Of a DNA stretch of 64,000 bases, positions 1-7,807 are shown in pieces. Source of the stretch: Streptomyces aidingensis (lineage in GTDB: Bacteria > Actinomycetota > Actinomycetes > Streptomycetales > Streptomycetaceae). Under the pieces are notes generated by a model. That model was not told where the DNA came from, did not search any database, and was given only the letters and a program-made list of their open reading frames with translations. Location of the stretch: contig NZ_FOLM01000013.1 in the NCBI RefSeq assembly GCF_900112355.1, positions 118,768-182,767 of the forward strand, written 5' to 3'. The stretch's first letter is position 1, and each line of letters starts with the position of its first letter. The position numbers were made by a program, and so were the translations under genes.

Positions 1-69
1 GCCCACCGCTCCCGCTGAGCGCATGCCGCGGCGCGCCGGCGGCGGCGCGATACCGCGGGGGCCGAAGCG

Positions 70-111
70 GCACGGACCCGGCGGGGCGGGATACGCCTGC
101 CGGGTCCGTGC
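70..111. terminator. Terminator downstream of bglC
   Basis: Perfect 13-bp inverted repeat (GCACGGACCCGGC at 70-82, GCCGGGTCCGTGC at 99-111) with a 16-nt loop, starting about 45 nt beyond the bglC stop. There is no U-tract, as is usual for high-GC actinobacterial terminators. Confidence 0.7.
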
Positions 112-156
112 GCCGGTCGCCGCGGCCGGGGGCCTCAGCGCGCTGTTCCGCTCACC

Positions 157-1575
157 TCATGCCTGCGGCGGGAGCTGGTTGGCGGCGATCACCCGCGCGT
201 ACCACTGGGCGCTGTCCTTGGGGGTGCGCGCCTGGCTGTCGAAGTCCACGTGCGTGATGCCGAACCGCTTGCTGTAGCCGTAGGCCCACTCGAAGTTGTC
301 CAGCAGCGACCACAGGAAGTAGCCGCGCACATCCGCGCCCTGCTCGATCGCCGCGTGCACCGCGGCCAGGTGGCCGTGCAGATAGGCGATGCGGTCCGGG
401 TCGTGGACCGCGCCGTCGGCGTCCGGCTTGTCGTCGAAGGCCGCGCCGTTCTCGGTGACGTACAGCGGCAGGCCGGGCGCCTCGCGGTGGAAGCGCATCA
501 GCAGCTCGGTCATGCCGGTCGGGTCGATGGACCAGCCCATCTCGGTCCTCGGCCCGGGCGCCTGGTGGAACTCGACGTCCTCGGCGCCCACCCACGGCGA
601 GTGGTTGGAGGCGCCGTGGCCGTCGTTGCGGGCGTTCTCGCTGCCCGGCTCGGCGGCCGAGACGATGGTGGGCGAGTAGTAGTTGATGCCCAGGAAGTCC
701 AGCGGCTGCCGGATGGCGGCCTCGTCGCCGTCCTTGAGGAAGGACCAGTCGGAGACCCGGGAGGTGTCGGCGATCAGGTCGGCCGGGTAGCGGCCGTGCA
801 GGACCGGGCCGGTCCAGATGCGGTTCTGCAGGGCGTCGATCCGGCGCTGCGCGTCCACGTCCTCCGGGGCCTGGGTATGGGGCCGGACCGCCGCCGGGTT
901 GAGCGTGATGCCCACCTGGGCGTCGCGCGGCAGCACCTCGCGCAGGGCCCGCACGCCCAGGCCGTGGCCCAGGTTGAGGTGGTGGGCGGCGCGCAGCACC
1001 GCCTCGGGCTCGGTGCGGCCGGGCGCGTGCACGCCGGAGCCGTAGCCGAGGAAGGCGCTGCACCACGGCTCGTTGAGGGTGATCCACATGGACACCCGGT
1101 CGCCCAGCGCCTCGCCGACCAGGCGGGCGTAGTCGGCGAACCGCTTGGCGGTGTCCCGCTCGGGCCAGCCGCCGGCGTCCTCCAGCTCCTGCGGCAGGTC
1201 CCAGTGGTACAGGGTGACGGCGGGCATGATGCCGCGCTCCAGCAGGCCGTCGGCCAGCTTCCGGTAGAAGTCGAGACCGCGCTGCACGGCCGGGCCGCGC
1301 CCGGTGGGCTGGACCCGCGACCAGGAGACCGAGAACCGGTACGCCTTCAGGTTGAGGGCGGACATCAGGTCGATGTCCTCGCGCCACCGGTGGTAGTGGT
1401 CGCAGGCCACATCGCCGGTGTCGCCGGCCAGGACCTTGCCGGGGGTGTGGCTGAAGGTGTCCCAGATGGAGGGGGTGCGGCCGTCCTCACGCGCGGCACC
1501 CTCGATTTGGTACGCCGCCGTGGCCGATCCCCACAGGAAGTCCTCGGGGAAGCCCAGTGGGCTACTCTCTGTCAT
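157..1575 (-). CDS. bglC: Family GH1 beta-glucosidase
   Basis: Cytoplasmic GH1 retaining beta-glucosidase of 472 aa, the usual length for the family. The acid/base Glu lies in TLNEPW (about E169) and the nucleophile Glu in VTENGA (about E375); no signal peptide is seen. It should hydrolyse cellobiose and cello-oligosaccharides imported by the neighbouring Ceb system to glucose. The ATG at 1575 abuts a CebR box, and GGGAG inside that box is the only Shine-Dalgarno-like sequence, so start and operator overlap. It is transcribed in the same direction as cebEFG but separated by 230 nt and its own operator, so it is probably a separate transcription unit. Family assignment is firm; substrate is inferred from context. 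Confidence 0.95.
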   Translation of the reverse strand: MTESSPLGFPEDFLWGSATAAYQIEGAAREDGRTPSIWDTFSHTPGKVLAGDTGDVACDHYHRWREDIDLMSALNLKAYRFSVSWSRVQPTGRGPAVQRGLDFYRKLADGLLERGIMPAVTLYHWDLPQELEDAGGWPERDTAKRFADYARLVGEALGDRVSMWITLNEPWCSAFLGYGSGVHAPGRTEPEAVLRAAHHLNLGHGLGVRALREVLPRDAQVGITLNPAAVRPHTQAPEDVDAQRRIDALQNRIWTGPVLHGRYPADLIADTSRVSDWSFLKDGDEAAIRQPLDFLGINYYSPTIVSAAEPGSENARNDGHGASNHSPWVGAEDVEFHQAPGPRTEMGWSIDPTGMTELLMRFHREAPGLPLYVTENGAAFDDKPDADGAVHDPDRIAYLHGHLAAVHAAIEQGADVRGYFLWSLLDNFEWAYGYSKRFGITHVDFDSQARTPKDSAQWYARVIAANQLPPQA

Positions 1576-1588
1576 GGAAGCGCTCCCA
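1575..1588. promoter_or_regulatory. CebR box at the bglC start
   Basis: TGGAAGCGCTCCCA, one mismatch from the CebR palindrome TGGGAGCGCTCCCA. Its last base is the first base of the bglC start codon and it contains the only plausible ribosome-binding GGGAG. A bound repressor here would act as a roadblock or leader-covering site rather than by masking a -10/-35. Confidence 0.85.
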
Positions 1589-1806
1589 TTTTGTCACGGT
1601 GAAGTCTTGGCTCCCCGAGGTCAGACCTCGGAGGTATGGTGCGGCAGCTCGGCGGACGCACCGGCATGTCGTGACATGCCATGCGGTCATGCGCCCGCCC
1701 CGCGGACGGGGACGGCCCGGGGGCGCCGGATGCGCCGGATGTGCCGCGGTCGGGCCGGGGCCCGGCCGCCACAGGCCGGCGGTACGCGGCGTCCCCGGGC
1801 CGGCGG

Positions 1807-2742
1807 TCAGCCCTTGACCGCTCCCTGCATGATTCCTCCCACGATCTGCTTCCCGAACAGCAGGAAGGTGATGAGCAGCGGGAGGGTACCGATCAGCGAG
1901 CCGGCCATGATCACACCCTGGTCGGGCACATAGCCGCGGCCCAGGCCATTCAGACCCACCTGCACGGTCGGGTTCTCCTGGGTCAGCACGATGATCGGCC
2001 ACAGGAACTCGTTCCAGGCCTGCACGAAGGTCAGCATGCCCAGCACGGCCATGGCCGGCCGGGCCACCGGGAAGACCACGTGCCACAGCACCCGGAGGCT
2101 GTGCGCGCCGTCCACCCTGGCCGCCTCGATCAGCTCCGTGGGGAGCGCCTGGACCAGGTATTGCCGCATGAAGAACACGCCGAAGGCGCTCACCATGAAC
2201 GGCAGGATCACGGCCTGGAGCTGGTTGTGCCAGCCCAGCTCGGCCACGGCCATGTACAGCGGGACCACGCCGAGCTGCGGCGGCACCATCATGGTGCCGA
2301 TCACCATCAGCAGCAGGATGTTCCTGCCCTTGAACTGGAGCTTGGCGAAGGCGAAGCCCGCCATGGTGGCGAACAGCACGGTGGAGACGGTGATGCAGCC
2401 CGCCACGAAGACGGTGTTGAACAGGGCCTTGCCCATCTGGCCGGTGTCCCAGGCGGTCTCCAGGTTCTGCCACAGCCGCGGCCCGAAGACGAACGGCGGC
2501 GGGGTCTTGGCGAGCCTGGTGTTGCTCTGGGAGGCGGCGATGGCCGTCCATACCAGGGGGAAGAACGAGATGAAGGTGAAGACGGCCAGGATGGCGTAGG
2601 TCAGCCAGCCGGCATGCAGATGCCCGCCGGCGCCGCCCGCCTTCGGGCGCCGCCTGCGGCTGCGGCCGGGCGGGGTGCTCGCGTCCGAGCCCTTGGCCGC
2701 CGCGGAGGCGGAACCGGTCCGGTCCAGCGCGGAGGTCGTCAT
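1807..2742 (-). CDS. cebG: Cello-oligosaccharide ABC transporter permease CebG
   Basis: 311-aa CUT1-family inner-membrane permease with about six TM segments and the cytoplasmic EAA loop (EAARVDGA...P), which docks on the ATPase. The short Lys/Arg-rich N-terminus precedes the first TM at about residues 45-65. It would form the cellobiose/cellotriose channel with CebF. The ATG at 2742 lies 2 nt after the cebF stop with a GGGGG upstream; a start 42 nt earlier inside cebF is possible. No ATPase gene follows, as expected if MsiK energises the importer. The assignment as CebG rests on family plus the cebR/bglC/CebR-box context. Confidence 0.92.
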   Translation of the reverse strand: MTTSALDRTGSASAAAKGSDASTPPGRSRRRRPKAGGAGGHLHAGWLTYAILAVFTFISFFPLVWTAIAASQSNTRLAKTPPPFVFGPRLWQNLETAWDTGQMGKALFNTVFVAGCITVSTVLFATMAGFAFAKLQFKGRNILLLMVIGTMMVPPQLGVVPLYMAVAELGWHNQLQAVILPFMVSAFGVFFMRQYLVQALPTELIEAARVDGAHSLRVLWHVVFPVARPAMAVLGMLTFVQAWNEFLWPIIVLTQENPTVQVGLNGLGRGYVPDQGVIMAGSLIGTLPLLITFLLFGKQIVGGIMQGAVKG

Positions 2743-2744
2743 GG

Positions 2745-3779
2745 TCAGGCCCCCTTGCCGATGCCGCTGGACTTGTTGACCCACTTGGTCAGACCCCAGT
2801 TGATCAGACCGATCAGGATCAGGATCAGGAACATCGCCCAGGCGATGGCCGAGGCCCGGCCCAGATTGAAGTTGAACCAGCCGATTTGGTACATGTACAG
2901 GCCGATTGTCTGGAACTGGTGACTGGGACCGCCGTCCGCTCCGCTGCCGAACAGCAGCGGCTCACCGAAGAGCTGCATGGCCCCGATGGTGGAGACCACG
3001 ATGGTGAACAGGATGGTCGGGCGCAGTGACGGGATCGTCACATAGAGGAACTGCTTCCAGCGCGAGGCGCCGTCGATCGCCGCCGATTCGTACAGATCGG
3101 ACGGCACCGCCTGCATGGCCGCCAGATAGATCAGGGTGTTGTAGCCGGTCCATCGCCAGATGACGATGGTCGACACGGCGAATTTGGAGACCCAGTCGCC
3201 GGACTGCCAGTCGATGTTGTCGATGCCGACCAGGCCCAGGGCCCAGTTGATCATGCCGTAGTCACGCCCGTACAGCAGGGCGAAGACCAGGGTGGCCGCC
3301 GCCACCGAGGTGGCGTACGGGGTCAGCAGCGCGACCCGCCAGAAGTTGCTGGCGCGCAGTTTGTAGTTCAGCAGATGGGCCAGGCCGAGGGCCATCAGCA
3401 GCTGCGGAACTGTGGAGATCATGCCGATCAGGAAGGTGTTCTTCAGGGAGTTCCAGAAGAACTCGTCCTCCAGCAGCCGGGTGAAGTTGTGCAGGCCCGC
3501 CCACTCCATGTCGGTCGGGTTGTGCAGCTGTACCCGGTGCAGGGCCGCCCAGCCGGTGAAGAGCAGGGGGAAGAGGCCGAAGGCCGCGAAGAAGAGGAAG
3601 AACGGCGAGATGAAGCCGTAGGGGCTGAACTTGGTGTCGAGCCGGTAGCGCAGCGACCGCCGCCGGACCGCCTTGGGGTCGAGGGCCTTGCGCGCCGCAC
3701 GGCCTCGGCCGGGCGGACGCTCCTGGCGCGGGGCCGCGCCCCCCGAGGGGGGCGCGGCAAGGTGGTGTTCCGTCGTCAT
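2745..3779 (-). CDS. cebF: Cello-oligosaccharide ABC transporter permease CebF
   Basis: 344-aa CUT1 permease, the MalF-type partner of CebG. It has an N-terminal cytoplasmic extension of about 45 residues rich in Pro, Gly and Arg, about six TM helices, and an EAA motif (ESAAIDGAS). The start (ATG 3779) lies 13 nt after the cebE stop, so cebE-cebF-cebG is one operon. The reading frame stays open further upstream, but those residues antisense-read the cebE C-terminus and look unrelated. Unlike the dasA-dasB junction, no hairpin separates the binding-protein gene from the permeases. Confidence 0.92.
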   Translation of the reverse strand: MTTEHHLAAPPSGGAAPRQERPPGRGRAARKALDPKAVRRRSLRYRLDTKFSPYGFISPFFLFFAAFGLFPLLFTGWAALHRVQLHNPTDMEWAGLHNFTRLLEDEFFWNSLKNTFLIGMISTVPQLLMALGLAHLLNYKLRASNFWRVALLTPYATSVAAATLVFALLYGRDYGMINWALGLVGIDNIDWQSGDWVSKFAVSTIVIWRWTGYNTLIYLAAMQAVPSDLYESAAIDGASRWKQFLYVTIPSLRPTILFTIVVSTIGAMQLFGEPLLFGSGADGGPSHQFQTIGLYMYQIGWFNFNLGRASAIAWAMFLILILIGLINWGLTKWVNKSSGIGKGA

Positions 3780-3792
3780 GCCGGGTACCTGG

Positions 3793-5151
3793 TCACTCTT
3801 CCAGCTGGTTGTTGATGTCCTTGACGGCGTCGGCCCAGGCGGTCTCGGGGTCGGCCCCCTCGCGCTCGGCGACCAGGATGCCATTGGACAGACCCTGCTC
3901 GATGATCTGGTCACGGGGACCGGTGATCAGGGTCGGGATGCCCTCGGCGGCGGCCTTGAACAGCTCACCGATCGGGGCGTCGGAGAAGTACTCGTGGGTG
4001 GCGGCGGCCACGGCCGGGTCCTCCTGCGCGACGGCGGAGCTGGGGTAGCTGCCGCGCTCGGTGAAGAGCTTGGCCTGCTGCTCCGGAGCGGTCAGCCAGT
4101 TGGCCAGCTTGACCGCCTCCTCCTTGTTCTTGGAGGCCTCGGTCACGGCCAGGAAGGAACCGCCCCAGTTGGCGGCCTGCGGGGCAGCGGCGAAGTCCCA
4201 CTGGCCCTTGCCCTCGTCACCGGACTTGTCCTGGATGTAGCCGAGCATCCAGGCCGGGCAGGACAGGGTGGCGAAGTCGCCGTTGGCCATGCCCTGGTTC
4301 CACTCCTCCGAGAAGAGGTCGTGCTTGGCGGTCAGGTCCGCCTCGACGGCCTCCATCGTGGTGTCCCAGGCGGTGGCGACGCCCTCGCTGTCCTCGTAGA
4401 CCACTTCGCCGTCGGCGTTGTAGAACCGCTCGGAGAAGCTGTTCACGATGGCCTGGAACATGCCGGCGCCGGCGTCCACCCACTTGGCGTCCGAGCTGGT
4501 GGCGGCCTGCCACTCCTTGCCCGTCTCCACATAGGCGGACCAGTCGCCCGCCCACAGGGCGCCGACCTCTTCACGATCGGTGGGCAGCCCCGCCTCCTCG
4601 AAGAGGTCCTTGCGGTAGCAGATGCCCATCGGGCCGATGTCGGTGCCGAGGCCGACGACCTTGCCGGAGTCGTTGTTGGTGGCCTGGGCCACCTTCCACT
4701 CCACGAAGTGGCTGAGGTCCACGTCCTCGTAGTCGCGGTAGTCCACGAAGTACTGGGCGAGGTCGTTCGACGCCTCGTAGATGTTGGCGACCTCAACGGC
4801 CTGGATGTCCATCAGGCCGCTGCCCGTGGGCAGCTTGGTGAGCAGGGCGGGCCAGTAGTCCTCGGACCGCTGGGTCGAGGTCTGCTCGATCTTGATGTGG
4901 GGGTTGAGCTCCATGTACTCGTCGTACAGGCCCGCCTCCTCCAGACCGAACTGGCCGAAGACGCCGACGGTGAGGGTGATCTGCTCACCGCTGTCGCCGC
5001 CGTTGCCGCCGCTGTCGCCGGCCTCCTCGCCGCCGTCATCGCTGGAGCAGGCGGCGAGCAGGCCCGCGCTCAGTATCGCCGCGATACCCGTGGCGATCGC
5101 TCTGCTGCTCCTGCCGCGCTGGCCTCGCGGCATACGGGGGGTGTTGCGCAT
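3793..5151 (-). CDS. cebE: Cello-oligosaccharide-binding lipoprotein CebE
   Basis: 452-aa extracellular solute-binding protein of CUT1 type. The N-terminus has a basic region, a hydrophobic segment and a lipobox (LLAACSS), so it should be lipid-anchored on the outer face of the membrane, followed by a Gly/Ser/Asp-rich linker. It captures cello-oligosaccharides released by extracellular cellulases and delivers them to CebF/CebG. First gene of cebEFG; a perfect CebR box lies about 110 nt upstream of the ATG. The RBS GGAGGA precedes the ATG at about 6 nt. Substrate is inferred from cebR, bglC and the shared operators. Confidence 0.93.
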   Translation of the reverse strand: MRNTPRMPRGQRGRSSRAIATGIAAILSAGLLAACSSDDGGEEAGDSGGNGGDSGEQITLTVGVFGQFGLEEAGLYDEYMELNPHIKIEQTSTQRSEDYWPALLTKLPTGSGLMDIQAVEVANIYEASNDLAQYFVDYRDYEDVDLSHFVEWKVAQATNNDSGKVVGLGTDIGPMGICYRKDLFEEAGLPTDREEVGALWAGDWSAYVETGKEWQAATSSDAKWVDAGAGMFQAIVNSFSERFYNADGEVVYEDSEGVATAWDTTMEAVEADLTAKHDLFSEEWNQGMANGDFATLSCPAWMLGYIQDKSGDEGKGQWDFAAAPQAANWGGSFLAVTEASKNKEEAVKLANWLTAPEQQAKLFTERGSYPSSAVAQEDPAVAAATHEYFSDAPIGELFKAAAEGIPTLITGPRDQIIEQGLSNGILVAEREGADPETAWADAVKDINNQLEE

Positions 5152-5259
5152 GGTGGTCGTCCTCCTGGCGCATCGACGTGCCGCTCCCGGTCGATTGTGC
5201 GGCTGTGGGGGGAGTGAACCGGGCGTGGTACGTACGGGTTGTGTAGGGTTTCAGCAGGA

Positions 5260-5273
5260 TGGGAGCGCTCCCA
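5260..5273. promoter_or_regulatory. CebR box upstream of cebE
   Basis: TGGGAGCGCTCCCA, a perfect 14-bp palindrome in the cebE-cebR intergenic region, 109 nt upstream of cebE and 115 nt upstream of cebR. Established role of the family: CebR repression relieved by cellobiose/cellotriose. It may serve both divergent genes. Confidence 0.92.
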
Positions 5274-5387
5274 AACTTGATGAAGTGAAGAGTTCCCCAG
5301 CGGCGAGCAAGTGTCAAGGCATCGGGCTGTACGTCGCCTCTTTCGTGATGTAGTTGGAGTCTGGGGCGACACACAGGAGGAAAATCG

Positions 5388-6425
5388 ATGGGAATGGGAA
5401 GGCGTGGTGCCGGACGCAACGGTAGACCGACGCTGGAACAGGTGGCGGCCCGCGCCGGCGTCGGCAGGGGGACCGTGTCCCGCGTCATCAACGGCTCGCC
5501 GCGGGTGAGCGACCGGACGCGTACCGTGGTGCAGCAGGCCATCGCGGATCTGGGCTATGTACCGCACCGGGCGGCGCGGGCGCTGGCGGCCAACCGGGCC
5601 GACGCGGTCGCGCTGGTGGTGCCGGAGACGGAGGGGCGGCTGTTCAACGACCCCTACTTCTCCGTCATCATCCGGGGCATCAGCGCGGTGCTGGCCGATG
5701 CCGACATGCAGCTGCTGCTGACGCTGATCCGCAGCCCGAAGGAGCGGCAGCGGTTCGCCGAGTATGCGGCCGGCAACCGCGTGGACGGCGTGCTGCTGGT
5801 GTCCCTGCACGGCGAGGACCCGCTGCCGGAGCAGCTCACCGAGTTCGGCATCCCGGGGGTGATGAACGGCCGCCGGTCCGCCGCCGAGACCTTTCCGTAT
5901 GTCGACGTGGACAACGTCGGCGGGGCCCAGCTCGCCGTGGAGCACCTGATCGGCCGTGGCCGCTCGACGGTGGCCACCATCACCGGCTCGCTGGACATGT
6001 ACGGTGCCCGGTCCCGGCTGGACGGGTACCGGGAGGGTCTGCGGGCGGCCGGCCGGCCGGACGACGAGGATCTGGTCCACTACGGCGACTATTCGGAGGA
6101 GAGCGGATACAACGGCATGCGGGAGCTGCTGCGCAGGCGGCCCGATCTGGACGCGGTCTTCTGCGCCTCCGACCTGATGGCCGCCGGGGCCCGGCAGGCG
6201 CTGCGCGAAGCGGGGCGCTCGGTTCCGGACGATGTGGCACTGGTCGGATTCGACGACTCGGCGATAGCACGGCATATGGACCCTCCGCTGACCAGTGTGC
6301 GGCAGCCCATCGAGGAAATGGGCCGGGCCATGGCGCGGGCACTGCTGGTGGAGATCAATGACGCGGGCGACGGGCCGGCGCGGCAGGTCCTGCCCACCGA
6401 GCTGATGCGCCGGGCCTCCTCCTGA
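5388..6425 (+). CDS. cebR: LacI-family repressor CebR
   Basis: 345-aa LacI/GalR regulator. The N-terminal helix-turn-helix (about residues 14-60: RPTLEQVAARAGVGRGTVSR, then hinge helix VPHRAARALAANR) precedes a periplasmic-binding-protein-like effector domain (about 65-340). In Streptomyces CebR binds TGGGAGCGCTCCCA and is released by cello-oligosaccharides. Four such boxes occur in this window (bglC, cebE, GH6, GH48), supporting the assignment. It is divergent from cebE; the RBS AGGAGG lies about 10 nt upstream of ATG 5388. A rho-independent-like hairpin follows the stop. Confidence 0.93.
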   Translation: MGMGRRGAGRNGRPTLEQVAARAGVGRGTVSRVINGSPRVSDRTRTVVQQAIADLGYVPHRAARALAANRADAVALVVPETEGRLFNDPYFSVIIRGISAVLADADMQLLLTLIRSPKERQRFAEYAAGNRVDGVLLVSLHGEDPLPEQLTEFGIPGVMNGRRSAAETFPYVDVDNVGGAQLAVEHLIGRGRSTVATITGSLDMYGARSRLDGYREGLRAAGRPDDEDLVHYGDYSEESGYNGMRELLRRRPDLDAVFCASDLMAAGARQALREAGRSVPDDVALVGFDDSAIARHMDPPLTSVRQPIEEMGRAMARALLVEINDAGDGPARQVLPTELMRRASS

Positions 6426-6454
6426 GGGGTCCCGGCGGTGCGGCGGTGACCGTC

Positions 6455-6479
6455 CGTTTCCGGCCCGGCCGGAAACGGC
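6455..6479. terminator. Terminator downstream of cebR
   Basis: Inverted repeat CCGTTTCCGG / CCGGAAACGG with a 5-nt loop, 30 nt after the cebR stop and before the start of the next gene. Confidence 0.65.
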
Positions 6480-6546
6480 CGGTTACCGCCCACCGGCGCG
6501 CCCGGCACCCGCGCCTGGCCGGGCCCTGGGTCTAGGGTCTCGGGGC

Positions 6547-7740
6547 ATGGGTGGTGACCGACAGTCTGCGGTGCTCGACGGACCGGCCGAGCCACTGTGC
6601 GCGCCCGGCGACCTGGATCACACCAGTCCGCTTCCGGGGCGTCCCGCCGTGCCGCAGCGGATACTCAGCGTGGCCGCTTCCCGGCGGCTGGGCCGGGTCG
6701 CGGTGGCCACCTCCGCGCCCTGGTTCACCGCCCTCGGCGAGCTGCTGGTGCTGGAGCCGCTGCCGGGCCCGGCGGCGGGGGCCGCCGCCGGGCGCCCCCG
6801 GCTGCGCGCCCGCCCTCCGCTGCGCCTGCCGCTGGTCCGCGGGCCCTATGGCGCGGTCGTGCGCGACCTGGTGCTCGACCCGGACGGCTCCATGGTCACC
6901 GCCTCGCTGGGCGGCGCCGAGGAACAGCATGTCGCCGGCATGATCCACTGGGCCCTGGAACCGGCCGCGGACGGCGGCCCGCCGCTCGCCGTCGAGCTGT
7001 GGCGGCACTCCGCCAGCCGCACCCGCCCGGCCACCGACGGCGACGCCGGCTATCTGCGGCTGGCGGTCTCCCGGGACGGCCGCACCGTGGCCGGCTGCGA
7101 CCAGAACAGCCGCAATGTGACCGTGCTCGACTCGCGCACCGGCCGGGAACTGTTCAACGGCGAGGAGGGGCGGTCACCGGAGGCGAGGATCGGCGGCACC
7201 GGAGCCATCGCGCTGGACGCCGACGGCTCCCGGGTGGCCTTCCGCCTCTACCGGGGGCACACCCCGGCACCGGACGGCGGGATCGCGGTGCTGCCGCTGC
7301 GCGGCACCGGCGCGCCCGCCCCGGCCGTCCATCCCACCGGCCTGGACTGGTGCTGCGGCCTGGCCTTCTCCCCGGAGGGCGACCGGCTGGCCGTGGTCGG
7401 CATCCGCGGCGGGCAGCTGCTGGCCGGGGTACTGGACCTGGCCGCGGCGCCGCCCGGCCGGGCCGGTCCGGCCCGGGGCTGGACCGTGCTGGGCCGGCTG
7501 CCCTGGGAGGCCCGGCAGCAGTGCGCCCGGCCCCAGTGGGGCACCCACGGCCCGCGGGTCGCGGTCCGCTCCGGGCACACCGTCACGGTCTGGGACCTGC
7601 TGCTCGAACGCCCGCTGCATTCCGTCACGGGCATGGGCTGGGAGACCACGTGGAATCTCACCCCCGACGGCACCGAGTTCCTCACCGCCACCCCGGAGGG
7701 GGTGCACAGCCATTCCCTCGGACCGGCCGCCCCGGGCTGA
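6547..7740 (+). CDS. Beta-propeller (WD40-like) protein, function unknown
   Basis: 397-aa protein without obvious signal peptide or TM segment. The body is a series of degenerate propeller blades of the type (V/L)AxSxDGxxVAxxxxxxxxVxVxDxxTGxxL, for example around residues 170-200, 275-300 and 350-370. N-terminal 30 residues are not conserved-looking. It probably acts as a cytoplasmic scaffold, but no enzymatic motif is seen. It is followed 67 nt later by a much larger relative in the same orientation, suggesting tandem duplication. No neighbouring gene indicates a pathway. The start ATG 6547 is the first in frame; its RBS is weak. Confidence 0.8.
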   Translation: MGGDRQSAVLDGPAEPLCAPGDLDHTSPLPGRPAVPQRILSVAASRRLGRVAVATSAPWFTALGELLVLEPLPGPAAGAAAGRPRLRARPPLRLPLVRGPYGAVVRDLVLDPDGSMVTASLGGAEEQHVAGMIHWALEPAADGGPPLAVELWRHSASRTRPATDGDAGYLRLAVSRDGRTVAGCDQNSRNVTVLDSRTGRELFNGEEGRSPEARIGGTGAIALDADGSRVAFRLYRGHTPAPDGGIAVLPLRGTGAPAPAVHPTGLDWCCGLAFSPEGDRLAVVGIRGGQLLAGVLDLAAAPPGRAGPARGWTVLGRLPWEARQQCARPQWGTHGPRVAVRSGHTVTVWDLLLERPLHSVTGMGWETTWNLTPDGTEFLTATPEGVHSHSLGPAAPG

Positions 7741-7807
7741 CCCGGCGCCGCCCGTGCCCGCCCGACTCACCCGCCCCGCAAGCCCCCCACGACCCCCTGG
7801 ACGGTGG

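Noticed and set aside
152..1602. Long open frames antisense or shifted to bglC (and similarly over most genes)
   Set aside because: Typical of about 73% GC DNA; the bglC frame has GH1 motifs, and the others show Arg/Gly/Ala-rich products without motifs or RBS.
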